This document shows, piece after piece, positions 9,105 to 17,593 of a DNA stretch of 64,000 nt. Every line of letters starts with the position of its first letter. The stretch's first letter is position 1. The position numbers and the translations under genes were made by a program. The stretch spans positions 124,001-188,000 of the forward strand of contig JBFXDX010000009.1 in NCBI GenBank assembly GCA_050180705.1, read 5' to 3'. This DNA comes from SB25 sp050180705 (GTDB lineage: Bacteria; Bacteroidota; Bacteroidia; Bacteroidales; Tenuifilaceae). Under the pieces are notes generated by a model. That model was not told where the DNA came from and ran no database searches. It saw only the letters and a program-made list of their open reading frames with translations.

Positions 9105-10730
9105 CTAAACAAATAAATCAGTAAAATTAAATTTATCAACATCAAATAATCCTCCAGGAGTAATTTTCAAATGCGGAATAACGGATAATGACATAAAAGA
9201 CATGGTCATAAAGGGTGCTTTTAATTTACAACCATCATTAACCACCTTTGAATTGATCTTATCATATGCAACAGCAGCAACTTCAACCGAAGAATCTGTC
9301 ATTAATCCAAAAATAGGAAGCGGTAATCCTAATAAATTATCGCCATCAAAATAACATATTCCTCCTTTATTCGAGATTATATAATCTAAACAACTAGAGA
9401 TAGATTGATCGTCACAGCCAACAACAATAATATGATGACTATCATGCGCAATACTTGCTGCGATGGCTCCTTGCTTTAAACCAAAACCCTTAATAAGACC
9501 AACTGACATCTCGTTCTCTTTATATCTACTAAGGACTAAAATTTTTAAAATATCTTCATCTAAATTCACATTAAGCACTTCACCGGGATTCGAGACAACA
9601 ATAGTATTTGTAATCAATTCGTCATTAATAACCTCAATAGCTTTAACTTTGTTAGTTATAGACTTTACAATAAAAGAAGATTGGTCATATGAAGTAGGAA
9701 ATACATAATCTAAAGAAGTGTATGAAGATGGTGATACATTTTCAGCCTCAAGTAAAACATCAACACCATTAATATAGGTATTCAAAATATTAAAATCATA
9801 AAGACTATCCACAATAATAAAATCTGCAGGATCACCAATTTGAAGCAAACCAACATTTAAACCGTAATGTAACACAGGATTAACGGAAGCGATTTTTAAA
9901 ACATCAAAAATATCATATCCTAAACTAAGAGCCTGCTTTACTTTAGCATTAATATGGCCACGAATCAACTCATCAGGGTGACAATCATCAGTACAAAACA
10001 TAAGTTTTGAACTATATTCAGCAATTAACGGATGCAAAGCATTAAAATTTTTAGCAGCACTCCCCTCTCGAATCAAAATCTTCATACCTAGATTTATTTT
10101 CTCAAGAGCTTCATCAAGAGTAAAACACTCATGATCGGTTGAAATACCTGCAGAAACATAAGAATTCAAATCAGACTGAGTTATTCCAGGAGCATGTCCA
10201 TCAACGGGTTTATTGAGACTCAATGCAGAATTAATAGATTCTCGTACATTCTCATTTCCATATATAACTCCAGGAAAATTCATCATTTCACCCAAAAAAA
10301 ATATATCATCACGCATCATTAAATCCTGAATAACAGATGGAGTGAAGGGTTCATAACACTCATCAAATGGTGATGCTGGAACGCAAGATGGTGCTCCAAA
10401 GTAAAATTTCAACTTTGATTTTTTTGAATCATCAATCATAAAATCGACACCTCGAACACCTGAAACATTTGCAATCTCATGTGGATCCGCAACTACAGCA
10501 ACAGTTCCATGTTTAACAGCCGCCTTGGAAAAATTACAAGGAGTCAACATAGAACTTTCGATATGAACATGAGAATCAATAAATCCTGGCAAAATACATG
10601 GAGATACTATATTATCATCTTTTACTATATCGATAATCTTTCCATTACTTAATAATATTTCAGCACCAAAAGATTCACCCTTAATAGGATCAAACAACAA
10701 ACCCTTAACAGAAAAATCATTATTTTTCAT
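9105..10730 (-). CDS. ade: Adenine deaminase (amidohydrolase)
   Basis: The 541-residue protein has the bacterial Ade layout: an N-terminal amidohydrolase barrel with metal-binding GFIDSHVHIESS, then HGTVAVVADPHE, a VDGHAPG loop and TDDCHPDEL, followed by a C-terminal domain containing AHDSHHIIVVG. The enzyme converts adenine to hypoxanthine and ammonia for purine salvage. It is transcribed leftward, ends 48 bases before uvrC, and its upstream gap holds two parS sites. Confidence 0.92.
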   Translation of the reverse strand: MKNNDFSVKGLLFDPIKGESFGAEILLSNGKIIDIVKDDNIVSPCILPGFIDSHVHIESSMLTPCNFSKAAVKHGTVAVVADPHEIANVSGVRGVDFMIDDSKKSKLKFYFGAPSCVPASPFDECYEPFTPSVIQDLMMRDDIFFLGEMMNFPGVIYGNENVRESINSALSLNKPVDGHAPGITQSDLNSYVSAGISTDHECFTLDEALEKINLGMKILIREGSAAKNFNALHPLIAEYSSKLMFCTDDCHPDELIRGHINAKVKQALSLGYDIFDVLKIASVNPVLHYGLNVGLLQIGDPADFIIVDSLYDFNILNTYINGVDVLLEAENVSPSSYTSLDYVFPTSYDQSSFIVKSITNKVKAIEVINDELITNTIVVSNPGEVLNVNLDEDILKILVLSRYKENEMSVGLIKGFGLKQGAIAASIAHDSHHIIVVGCDDQSISSCLDYIISNKGGICYFDGDNLLGLPLPIFGLMTDSSVEVAAVAYDKINSKVVNDGCKLKAPFMTMSFMSLSVIPHLKITPGGLFDVDKFNFTDLFV

Positions 10731-10787
10731 AATAAAATATTTTTAAAAACTAAATATCAATGATATATAAAAACTCCTTGAACAAAA

Positions 10788-10803
10788 TGTTTCACGTGGA
10801 ACA
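10788..10803 (+). promoter_or_regulatory. parS site 1 (ParB-binding centromere)
   Basis: TGTTTCACGTGGAACA is the exact reverse complement of the classical parS 16-mer TGTTCCACGTGAAACA. It lies in the gap between mnmG and the adenine deaminase gene. ParB binding here would load the partition complex and SMC near the origin. Confidence 0.92.
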
Positions 10804-10823
10804 TTACTAAGAGTTGCAAAACG

Positions 10824-10839
10824 CGTTCCACGTGGAACA
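10824..10839 (+). promoter_or_regulatory. parS site 2 (ParB-binding centromere)
   Basis: CGTTCCACGTGGAACA contains a perfect 14-bp palindrome (10825-10838). It differs from the classical parS by an outer base and one arm base. Its centre is 36 bases from that of site 1, in the same gap. Confidence 0.88.
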
Positions 10840-10857
10840 TATAAAGTAAAAATTAAA

Positions 10858-12729
10858 CTATCTACCAAAAAAAACAAGCAAAACATTAATATCGCTAGGA
10901 CTTATACCTGGAATTCTCTTAGCCTCACCAATATTAGTTGGATTGTGTTTATTTAATTTCTGTCTAGCCTCGGTACTTAAGGATTCTAAAGAAGAAAAGT
11001 TGAAACCAACAGGAATAGGGACGTGATCTAATCTAAGAATTTTATCTGCAATTAACTTTTCTTTATCAATATATCCTTGGTATTTAATCTTGATTTCAAC
11101 AGAATTAAGAGTCGCTAAATCAAAATCAGAATTACCGTTTATAGATATTACTTTAAGGTTATTTTGCAAATTAGTAAGATTAATTTCAGGACGGATAATA
11201 ATGTCAAATAACTTTCTCTTTTGTTGCAATATCGAACTATTATTTATCTCCAAAAAAGGATTAATAACTCCAGGATCAATAGATGTATTCAGAATAAAGT
11301 TATAAATCTCATTAATTTGAGAATATTTATCTTTAAAATTGGAAAAAACTTCCTCATTAATTAATCCAAGGGAATACACTAAGGGCATCAAACGTTCATC
11401 AGCATTATCCTGACGAATTAAAATACGAAATTCTGCACGACTAGTAAATACACGATAAGGTTCGTCTACACCTTTGGTTATTAAATCATCAATCATTACA
11501 CCAATATAAGCCTGATCTCTACTTAAAATAAAAGGAGATAGACCTTTTAAAGATAAATGCGCGTTTATACCAGCAATTAAACCTTGTCCTGCAGCTTCCT
11601 CGTAACCTGTTGTACCGTTAATTTGACCAGCAAAGAATAAATTAGAAATAAACTTAGATTCTAAATTAGATTTTAACTGAGTAGGTGGAAAATAATCATA
11701 TTCTATAGCATATCCAGGGCGAAGAATATTAACATTCTCCAAGCCAGGAATAAGACGCATAGCTCTATATTGAACCTCCCAAGGTAAAGAAGAACTAAAT
11801 CCATTCAAATACATTTCATAGGTATGAATTCCCTCTGGCTCAAGAAATAATTGATGGGAATCTTTACTAGAGAAAGTATTAACTTTATCCTCGATACTCG
11901 GACAATAACGTGGGCCAATGCCCTTAATTTTTCCAGTAAATAAAGGAGAATCTTTAAAACCTTCTCTTAAAGTATCATGAACAGCCTTATCGGTATGAAC
12001 AATGTAGCAATGTTGTGTAGGTAATGTAGACTTAAATTTAAAATTAAAAGAAAATTGACCCAAAGGATCACTCTCCTGAACAATCATTTTTGAAAAGTCA
12101 ACCGTTCTTCCATCAATTCTAGCTGGTGTACCTGTTTTCATTCGAGAAGAAGAAATTCCAAACTGGTTTAAACACTCTGTGAGTCCTACAGAATTACTCT
12201 CACCAATACGTCCACCACTAAAATTAGTTCTTCCAATATGAATTAAACCATTAAGAAAAGTCCCATTTGTTAAAATAACTGATTTGGTACTAAAACGGAC
12301 ACCATTTCGAGTTAACACACCATTAATGGAATTATCTGACTTATTAACTAAAATATCAATGACCTCATCTTGCCACAAAGATAAAGTGGGAATAGACTCT
12401 AAAAATTTTCTCCATTCAAATGAAAAAAGCATACGATCGCATTGTGCACGAGGACTCCACATGGCAGGCCCTTTAGATTGATTTAACATTCTAAAATGAA
12501 TAGTAGTTAAATCAGTAACCTTGGCAGTATAACCACCTAACGCATCAATCTCACGGACAATTTGACCTTTTCCAATTCCACCAATGGCAGGATTACAACT
12601 CATTTGAGCCAACTTTGTTAAATCCATGGAAATTAACAAAACTCTTGAACCCATATTAGCAGCAGCAGCAGCAGCTTCACAACCAGCATGGCCTCCCCCA
12701 ACAACAATAATATCGTAATTAATTTGCAT
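10858..12729 (-). CDS. mnmG: tRNA uridine-5-carboxymethylaminomethyl modification enzyme MnmG
   Basis: The FAD-dependent subunit of the MnmE-MnmG complex, which modifies wobble U34 of certain tRNAs. The 623 residues are full length. Visible signatures are the N-terminal Rossmann motif VVGGGHAGCEAA, the SCNPAIGGIGKGQIVREIDALGG segment, PARIDGRTVDF, and the family C-terminus with GEAKRIPGISPSDINVLL. Its start codon overlaps the end of ybeY by 11 bases, so the two are translationally coupled. The gene is often found close to oriC, in keeping with the parS sites just downstream. Confidence 0.96.
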   Translation of the reverse strand: MQINYDIIVVGGGHAGCEAAAAAANMGSRVLLISMDLTKLAQMSCNPAIGGIGKGQIVREIDALGGYTAKVTDLTTIHFRMLNQSKGPAMWSPRAQCDRMLFSFEWRKFLESIPTLSLWQDEVIDILVNKSDNSINGVLTRNGVRFSTKSVILTNGTFLNGLIHIGRTNFSGGRIGESNSVGLTECLNQFGISSSRMKTGTPARIDGRTVDFSKMIVQESDPLGQFSFNFKFKSTLPTQHCYIVHTDKAVHDTLREGFKDSPLFTGKIKGIGPRYCPSIEDKVNTFSSKDSHQLFLEPEGIHTYEMYLNGFSSSLPWEVQYRAMRLIPGLENVNILRPGYAIEYDYFPPTQLKSNLESKFISNLFFAGQINGTTGYEEAAGQGLIAGINAHLSLKGLSPFILSRDQAYIGVMIDDLITKGVDEPYRVFTSRAEFRILIRQDNADERLMPLVYSLGLINEEVFSNFKDKYSQINEIYNFILNTSIDPGVINPFLEINNSSILQQKRKLFDIIIRPEINLTNLQNNLKVISINGNSDFDLATLNSVEIKIKYQGYIDKEKLIADKILRLDHVPIPVGFNFSSLESLSTEARQKLNKHNPTNIGEAKRIPGISPSDINVLLVFFGR

Positions 12730-13147
12730 GATTTAAATAAAGAGAAATAGCATGATCTTCTAATGATCTCATTTTAATTTGATCCTCATCGGTTTTATCA
12801 GTAAAACCAATTAGATGCAAAATACCATGAATTATTACACGCAATAATTCATGATCAAAAGATGTATTAAAAGATTCTGAATTAGATTTAACGGTATCAA
12901 TTGAAATAAATATATCTCCAGATATAAATGAATTCTCACAATAATCGAATGTTATTATATCGGTATAGTAATTATGATCTAAATATTGCTGATTTAATTC
13001 TAATATATAGGAATCACTACAAAAAATATAATTAATATCTCCAAGATCCTTATTATAATGAGCTATAACAGTTTTAATCCAATTTTTTATTTTTGTTTTA
13101 TTTTTAAGATTGAACTTAACATCTTGATTTTGTAAAATAATCGACAT
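12719..13147 (-). CDS. ybeY: Endoribonuclease YbeY (rRNA maturation factor)
   Basis: The 142-residue metalloprotein acts in 16S rRNA 3'-end maturation and ribosome quality control. The zinc motif is HGILHLIGFTDKTDED: the first two histidines are present, but the third ligand position carries Asp where the Proteobacterial motif has GYDH. This is probably the variant common in Bacteroidota rather than damage. ITFDYCENSFISGDIFIS is the expected central strand region. It overlaps mnmG by 11 bases and starts 1 base after the RsbW-like gene. Confidence 0.9.
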   Translation of the reverse strand: MSIILQNQDVKFNLKNKTKIKNWIKTVIAHYNKDLGDINYIFCSDSYILELNQQYLDHNYYTDIITFDYCENSFISGDIFISIDTVKSNSESFNTSFDHELLRVIIHGILHLIGFTDKTDEDQIKMRSLEDHAISLYLNHAN

Positions 13148-13148
13148 T

Positions 13149-13544
13149 TTAAATATTAAAAATTAGTTCAACCTTAGTTCCTTTATCATTATATAAAATA
13201 TCATCTGTAAGTTTCTTCATCAAAAACACACCACGACCAGAAATGTTTTCAATATTTTCAGGCATTGTTGGATCAGGAATAGAATTATAATCAAAACCAA
13301 AACCTTCATCCTCAATAGATATAGTCAAACGGTTATCCACAACAATAAAATCAACAAAAACTCTCTTAGTAGAATCTAATTTGTTGCCATGCACCATTGC
13401 ATTATTTACACCCTCGATAGTCGCTATTAGAATTTTTCCATATAAATCGGAATGTATAGAATTAATCTCTGATATTTCATCGATAATTTTTTCAACTTGA
13501 TTTATATTATCAAGCTTACTTTGAAGTATTAACGATTTATTCAT
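13149..13544 (-). CDS. RsbW-like anti-sigma factor / serine-protein kinase (HATPase)
   Basis: The 131-residue single-domain GHKL ATPase has an N-box (EGVNNAMVHGN), G1 (IEDEGFGFDYNSIPDP) and G2 (SGRGVFLMKKLTDDI), the layout of RsbW/SpoIIAB-type anti-sigma kinases. Such proteins sequester a sigma factor or phosphorylate an anti-anti-sigma protein. No STAS partner or cognate sigma gene is adjacent, so the target is unknown. It lies between the EnvC-like gene and ybeY in a compact leftward operon. Confidence 0.82.
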   Translation of the reverse strand: MNKSLILQSKLDNINQVEKIIDEISEINSIHSDLYGKILIATIEGVNNAMVHGNKLDSTKRVFVDFIVVDNRLTISIEDEGFGFDYNSIPDPTMPENIENISGRGVFLMKKLTDDILYNDKGTKVELIFNI

Positions 13545-13596
13545 TTTAATCTTTTTTGTTAATCCTTATACTTTAAAAATTGAAAAAAGTTGCAAA

Positions 13597-14796
13597 CTAC
13601 TTGCTTTTATAACTTGGTATCCACATGGTTGGATTTTCAGAATTTCTTTCATTCCAAACCTCAAAATGCAAAATTCCTACTTTTTCATCAAATTTACTAA
13701 CTTCTCCAATAATTTGATTGGTTTTTACTTTATCACCTACCTTTACATCAAGATTAGAAAGGTTTGAATAAACTGTTAAATAAGTACCATGACGAATAAT
13801 AACAGCCATACCACCTAAAGGAACAGTAAATATCTTTCTAACCTCTCCTTCAAAAATACAATATACATTAGAATTTTTAGAAACGGTAATGTCGATACCA
13901 TTATTCTTTATTTTTACACCTTTTAAATATGGATGATTATTCTCTCCATAAAAAGAAGTAACAATACCATCCTTTACAGGAGGTGGAAGCTTACCGAAAT
14001 TTTCCTTAAACTGCTTTGCCAACTTATAATTAACCTCATTAACAGCAGAACTATTTTTAAGTTTTTTTCTAGCTTCCTCTTCAATTAACTTTTTAATTTG
14101 ATCGGCAATTGCATCTGATTTTTTTCTTTCATTAGCAAGAGAATTACGCAACTGTTTTTCCTTCTTCTTAATATCTTTTACTCTGGTATTATAACTATTA
14201 GATTCTGAAAGTAACTTATTCAATTCAGACTCCTTTTCAATCTGCTTTAACTTTAAATGCTTAAAATTATTCTGAAGATTTAATTTACTTATGTTAACAG
14301 CAGAAATTAACTCTTTCAACTCATCTATTCGCTTCTTCTGAAAATCGACCAAATTATTATAAAACTTTACACGAGTATACGCTTGATTAAATGAATTGGA
14401 AGAAAGAATAAACATTAAAAGTTGTGCTTGATCTTTATTGCGAAACTTGGTCTTCAAAATAAAAGCAAGTTCCTCTCTCCTATTATGTATTAAATCCTCA
14501 AGACTATCTATCTGAAATTGATTATAATTAATTCTACTATTAAGGAAATCTATTTCTTTATCAATTTGAGAAATTAATTCATTTTTAAGTTTTATTCTTC
14601 TTTCAATTAAACGTAAATTATTTTCAGTCAAACTCTTTTCTTTAGATGTTTCATCAATAAGACTAGAAATCTTTGAAATATTATCCTCAATAGACTTACG
14701 CTTTAAATTTAAATCATCAATAGTTTGTCCTTTCAAAAAACCGAAAAGAATCAAAAAGAAAATAGAAAGAAAATATTTACAATAACCTATAATCAT
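13597..14796 (-). CDS. EnvC-like murein hydrolase activator (degenerate LytM/M23 domain)
   Basis: The 399-residue secreted protein has a signal peptide (ending GFLKGQ), about 220 residues of coiled coil (roughly 25-255), and a C-terminal LytM fold. Catalytic M23 peptidases have a His before GxDxA and an HxH pair. Here the first region reads KNNGIDITV, with Asn where His is expected, and the last reads GILHFEVW, which lacks the first His of the pair. By analogy with EnvC and NlpD it probably activates amidases at the septum rather than cutting peptidoglycan. Its start overlaps the dut stop by 4 bases (ATGA). Confidence 0.83.
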   Translation of the reverse strand: MIIGYCKYFLSIFFLILFGFLKGQTIDDLNLKRKSIEDNISKISSLIDETSKEKSLTENNLRLIERRIKLKNELISQIDKEIDFLNSRINYNQFQIDSLEDLIHNRREELAFILKTKFRNKDQAQLLMFILSSNSFNQAYTRVKFYNNLVDFQKKRIDELKELISAVNISKLNLQNNFKHLKLKQIEKESELNKLLSESNSYNTRVKDIKKKEKQLRNSLANERKKSDAIADQIKKLIEEEARKKLKNSSAVNEVNYKLAKQFKENFGKLPPPVKDGIVTSFYGENNHPYLKGVKIKNNGIDITVSKNSNVYCIFEGEVRKIFTVPLGGMAVIIRHGTYLTVYSNLSNLDVKVGDKVKTNQIIGEVSKFDEKVGILHFEVWNERNSENPTMWIPSYKSK

Positions 14797-15230
14797 TGCT
14801 TACCAGTATGACCAAAACCACCTGAACCTCGTTCAGTATCAGAAACCAAAACCACATTTTCAAAAGAAACTTTCTCGTATTTAGCAAAAACCATCTGACA
14901 TATACGATCACCAGGTTCAATAGTAACAGCTTCTCCACCTAGATTAATAAGGATAACTCCTATTTCACCTCTATAATCTGCATCAATAGTTCCCGGAGTA
15001 TTAAGCACAGTTATACCTTTTTTTAATGCTAGTCCACTGCGCGGACGAATTTGTGCTTCATATCCTTCAGAAATTTCGATATATAAACCAGTTTTAACTA
15101 GCATCCTCTCTAAAGGCTGAATCACAATACTTTCAGGAATAAATGCTCTAAGATCTAAACCACTACTATGCTCTGTAGAATAGGAAGGATTAGGAAAACC
15201 AGACTCATTCTTTATTTTAACCTTCAACAT
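14793..15230 (-). CDS. dut: Deoxyuridine 5'-triphosphate nucleotidohydrolase
   Basis: The 145-residue trimeric dUTPase hydrolyses dUTP to dUMP, limiting uracil in DNA and feeding dTMP synthesis. Conserved motifs are SSGLDLRA (motif 1), RPRSGLALKKG (2), NTPGTIDADYRGEI (3), GDRICQMVF (4) and the P-loop-like tail RGSGGFGHTG (5). It sits between the flippase and EnvC-like genes, with gaps of 4 bases and an overlap of 4 bases. Confidence 0.96.
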   Translation of the reverse strand: MLKVKIKNESGFPNPSYSTEHSSGLDLRAFIPESIVIQPLERMLVKTGLYIEISEGYEAQIRPRSGLALKKGITVLNTPGTIDADYRGEIGVILINLGGEAVTIEPGDRICQMVFAKYEKVSFENVVLVSDTERGSGGFGHTGKQ

Positions 15231-15234
15231 AACT

Positions 15235-16719
15235 TTATCTAATAAATCGATTTATATAAGGAATTTGAATATGTTCTGTTTTAATAAATTCATATACAAA
15301 ATAAAGCAAAGATATATTAATGAAAACAACGGCAAAAATAGGTTTAGTAAAAAACAGGATAGTAGCTATTATAAAAATAGTTATAAACAAAATAATATAT
15401 TTTTTAAGATGAGACTTATCCAAGGAAATATATCCTGAAAATCTACCATCGCGATAACTTAAAATATTCATCACTAAATAACATATAACACGCGCCAAAG
15501 CGGCTCCATAAATTCCAAGTATAGGAATTAAAAGAATGTTAGATACAATAGTAAGTGTTGCTCCTACTGCAGTATATTTAACACCATACAAAGTTTTATC
15601 GGATAACTTATACCAAAACGATAAGTTAAAAAAAGTACCATTTAAAATATTAGCTATTAATAAAATAGGAACAATAAACAAACTCTGACGGTACTCACTT
15701 CCAACATAATACTTGAAAAGCGGTAAATTGAAAGTTATAAACAAAAATATGATCAAACAAAAGACTATAAAATACTTAAGAGCCTTACCATAAACCTCCA
15801 AAGAATTCTTACTTCCTTGTAAATTAAAGAAAAAGGGCTCAGCTGCAAAACGATACATTTGAATAAACAGCATCAACAAAACTGCAAGTTTATAATTAGC
15901 ACCATAAATACCTAATTGATACAAAGGATTAGACTCCTGCGGTAACAAATACTTAAGAAAAATTCTATCAAAAGCTTCATTGGTAGTACCGGTTAATCCA
16001 GCTAACAAGAGAGGTAAAGAATACTTTAGAATTTTCTTGAGTAAAGAATAATCGAAATCAAACTTAGGAAGATGAGTAAAATATAGTAAAACTAAAACAG
16101 TTAAAACATTCTGTATTAAGTTAGACAAAAAGATAAAATATAGAATATTAACATGAGGTATTAAAGATTGTAACTGGTCGGGTGTCAAAAAAACAAAAAA
16201 GAAAAGATTCAAAACAATATTGATAACAACGCCTAAAATCTTAATAGTAGAAAAAAGAATGGGTCTATTCTCACTACGCAACTTAGCAAAAGGCAAAGCC
16301 ATGAAAGCATCAAGAGATATTACAATTCCAAGAGTAGATATATACAAAGGATCATAAACGGTACCCAATGAAGACGAAATAGAATCAGAAAATCCAACAA
16401 ATAAGAAAGATGCTAACGCTGAAGTTAAAAGCAAGAAATAAAAGACAGTTGAGTAAACCTTAGACTTATCTTCATTTTTATTGACAAAACGAAAAAAACC
16501 AGTTTCAAGCCCAAAAGTTAATAAAATAAGTAAAAAGGTAATATAAGCATATAACTCACTTACAATACCATATTGAACAGGATCTACCAAAACCCTTGTA
16601 TGAATAAAAACAAGGAAAAAATTAAGAAGTTTGGGTAAAACTGTACTTAACCCATACACAAAAGACTGCGAAAATAACTGCTTAACCGAAGACATTGAGA
16701 AAAAATTAAATTCAACCAC
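15235..16719 (-). CDS. Polysaccharide/lipid-linked oligosaccharide flippase (MATE-like/PST family)
   Basis: The 494-residue protein has about 14 hydrophobic helices. The N-terminal segment FVYGLSTVLPKLLNFFLVFIH and the LPLLLAGLTGTTNEAFDRIFL loop are typical of oligosaccharide flippases in the polysaccharide transporter family. It likely moves an undecaprenyl-linked glycan or peptidoglycan precursor across the inner membrane. There are no glycosyltransferase neighbours. It is the first gene of the leftward dut-envC-like-ybeY-mnmG block, so a cell-envelope housekeeping role is possible. Confidence 0.82.
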   Translation of the reverse strand: MVEFNFFSMSSVKQLFSQSFVYGLSTVLPKLLNFFLVFIHTRVLVDPVQYGIVSELYAYITFLLILLTFGLETGFFRFVNKNEDKSKVYSTVFYFLLLTSALASFLFVGFSDSISSSLGTVYDPLYISTLGIVISLDAFMALPFAKLRSENRPILFSTIKILGVVINIVLNLFFFVFLTPDQLQSLIPHVNILYFIFLSNLIQNVLTVLVLLYFTHLPKFDFDYSLLKKILKYSLPLLLAGLTGTTNEAFDRIFLKYLLPQESNPLYQLGIYGANYKLAVLLMLFIQMYRFAAEPFFFNLQGSKNSLEVYGKALKYFIVFCLIIFLFITFNLPLFKYYVGSEYRQSLFIVPILLIANILNGTFFNLSFWYKLSDKTLYGVKYTAVGATLTIVSNILLIPILGIYGAALARVICYLVMNILSYRDGRFSGYISLDKSHLKKYIILFITIFIIATILFFTKPIFAVVFINISLLYFVYEFIKTEHIQIPYINRFIR

Positions 16720-16732
16720 ACATCAAAAAAAA

Positions 16733-16746
16733 ATGACTTTAGTCAT
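16733..16746. promoter_or_regulatory. 14-bp palindrome between divergent genes (operator candidate)
   Basis: ATGACT-TT-AGTCAT is a perfect inverted repeat with 6-bp arms, in the 74-base gap between the divergent flippase and cyclophilin genes. It sits near the -33 region of the rightward promoter. No regulator is known. Confidence 0.35.
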
Positions 16747-16763
16747 TATTAAATAAATGTTCC

Positions 16764-16771
16764 TATTTTTG
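16764..16771 (+). promoter_or_regulatory. -7 promoter box for cyclophilin-pheS
   Basis: TATTTTTG matches TAnnTTTG and lies 22 bases before the ATG at 16794, a plausible position for a short leader. Confidence 0.55.
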
Positions 16772-16793
16772 CGTATTCAAACACCCATAAGCA

Positions 16794-17591
16794 ATGAAAA
16801 AAATTGTTCCACTTATATTTATCATCCTGATTGGCTGTTCAAAGTACGATAAAAATTTTCATTACGCCAAAATAGAAACCGACCAAGGAAATATCGTGGT
16901 AAAATTATATAATTCCACACCCAATCACACAAACAATTTTGTTAAACTCATTGAAGAGAAATTTTTTGACGGAATAATTTTCCATAGAGTAATTAAAAAT
17001 TTTGTAATTCAAGGCGGAGATCCAGACACAAAACAAGCAGAAAAAGGCAAACTATATGGAGAATCGGATGCAGGTTATTTAGTTGATGCTGAATTTGTAG
17101 ATACCATAATACATAAACGAGGCACCATTGCTATGGCACGCGAAGGTGATGATGTAAATCCTGAAAAAAAATCGTCAAGTTCTCAATTCTACATAGTTAT
17201 AGGAAAAATTTATACTAATGAACAATTGGATTCTTTAGAAATTAAACTATTCAATAGAAAAGTATCTAAATTTCATGATGAACAATTTGCCAATTGCATG
17301 AAACAAAATGGTGATACACTTAATAATAAAATACTTACAAATAAAATTGAAAAACTAATTAGTTCGAAAGTAGATTCATTTAAACAGGTGACAGCAAGAA
17401 TTAAATTTAACGAACAACAAAGGGAAACATACACAACAATAGGGGGAATTCCACATCTTGATGGTAATTACACAATATTTGGTGAAATCGTTGAAGGATA
17501 CGATATTGCTGAAAAAATATCGTTAGTTGAAACCGACGAAAACGACAGACCAAAACAAGACATAAAAATGAAAATTAGCTTAATTCAATAG
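16794..17591 (+). CDS. Cyclophilin-type peptidyl-prolyl isomerase lipoprotein
   Basis: The 265-residue protein has a lipoprotein signal peptide with lipobox LIGC (Cys15), so it is probably anchored in the periplasm or outer membrane. The cyclophilin fold is visible as FFDGIIFHRVIKNFVIQGGDP, then a SSSSQFYIV strand and GNYTIFGEIVEGYDIAEKI. A Lys-rich insertion of about 75 residues separates the last two parts. It should catalyse proline isomerisation during folding of exported proteins. pheS follows after 2 bases. Confidence 0.9.
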   Translation: MKKIVPLIFIILIGCSKYDKNFHYAKIETDQGNIVVKLYNSTPNHTNNFVKLIEEKFFDGIIFHRVIKNFVIQGGDPDTKQAEKGKLYGESDAGYLVDAEFVDTIIHKRGTIAMAREGDDVNPEKKSSSSQFYIVIGKIYTNEQLDSLEIKLFNRKVSKFHDEQFANCMKQNGDTLNNKILTNKIEKLISSKVDSFKQVTARIKFNEQQRETYTTIGGIPHLDGNYTIFGEIVEGYDIAEKISLVETDENDRPKQDIKMKISLIQ

Positions 17592-17593
17592 TC

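Noticed and set aside
13333..13341. Perfect DnaA-box 9-mer TTATCCACA
   Set aside because: It is a single copy inside the RsbW-like coding sequence, with no cluster or AT-rich unwinding region, so not an origin.
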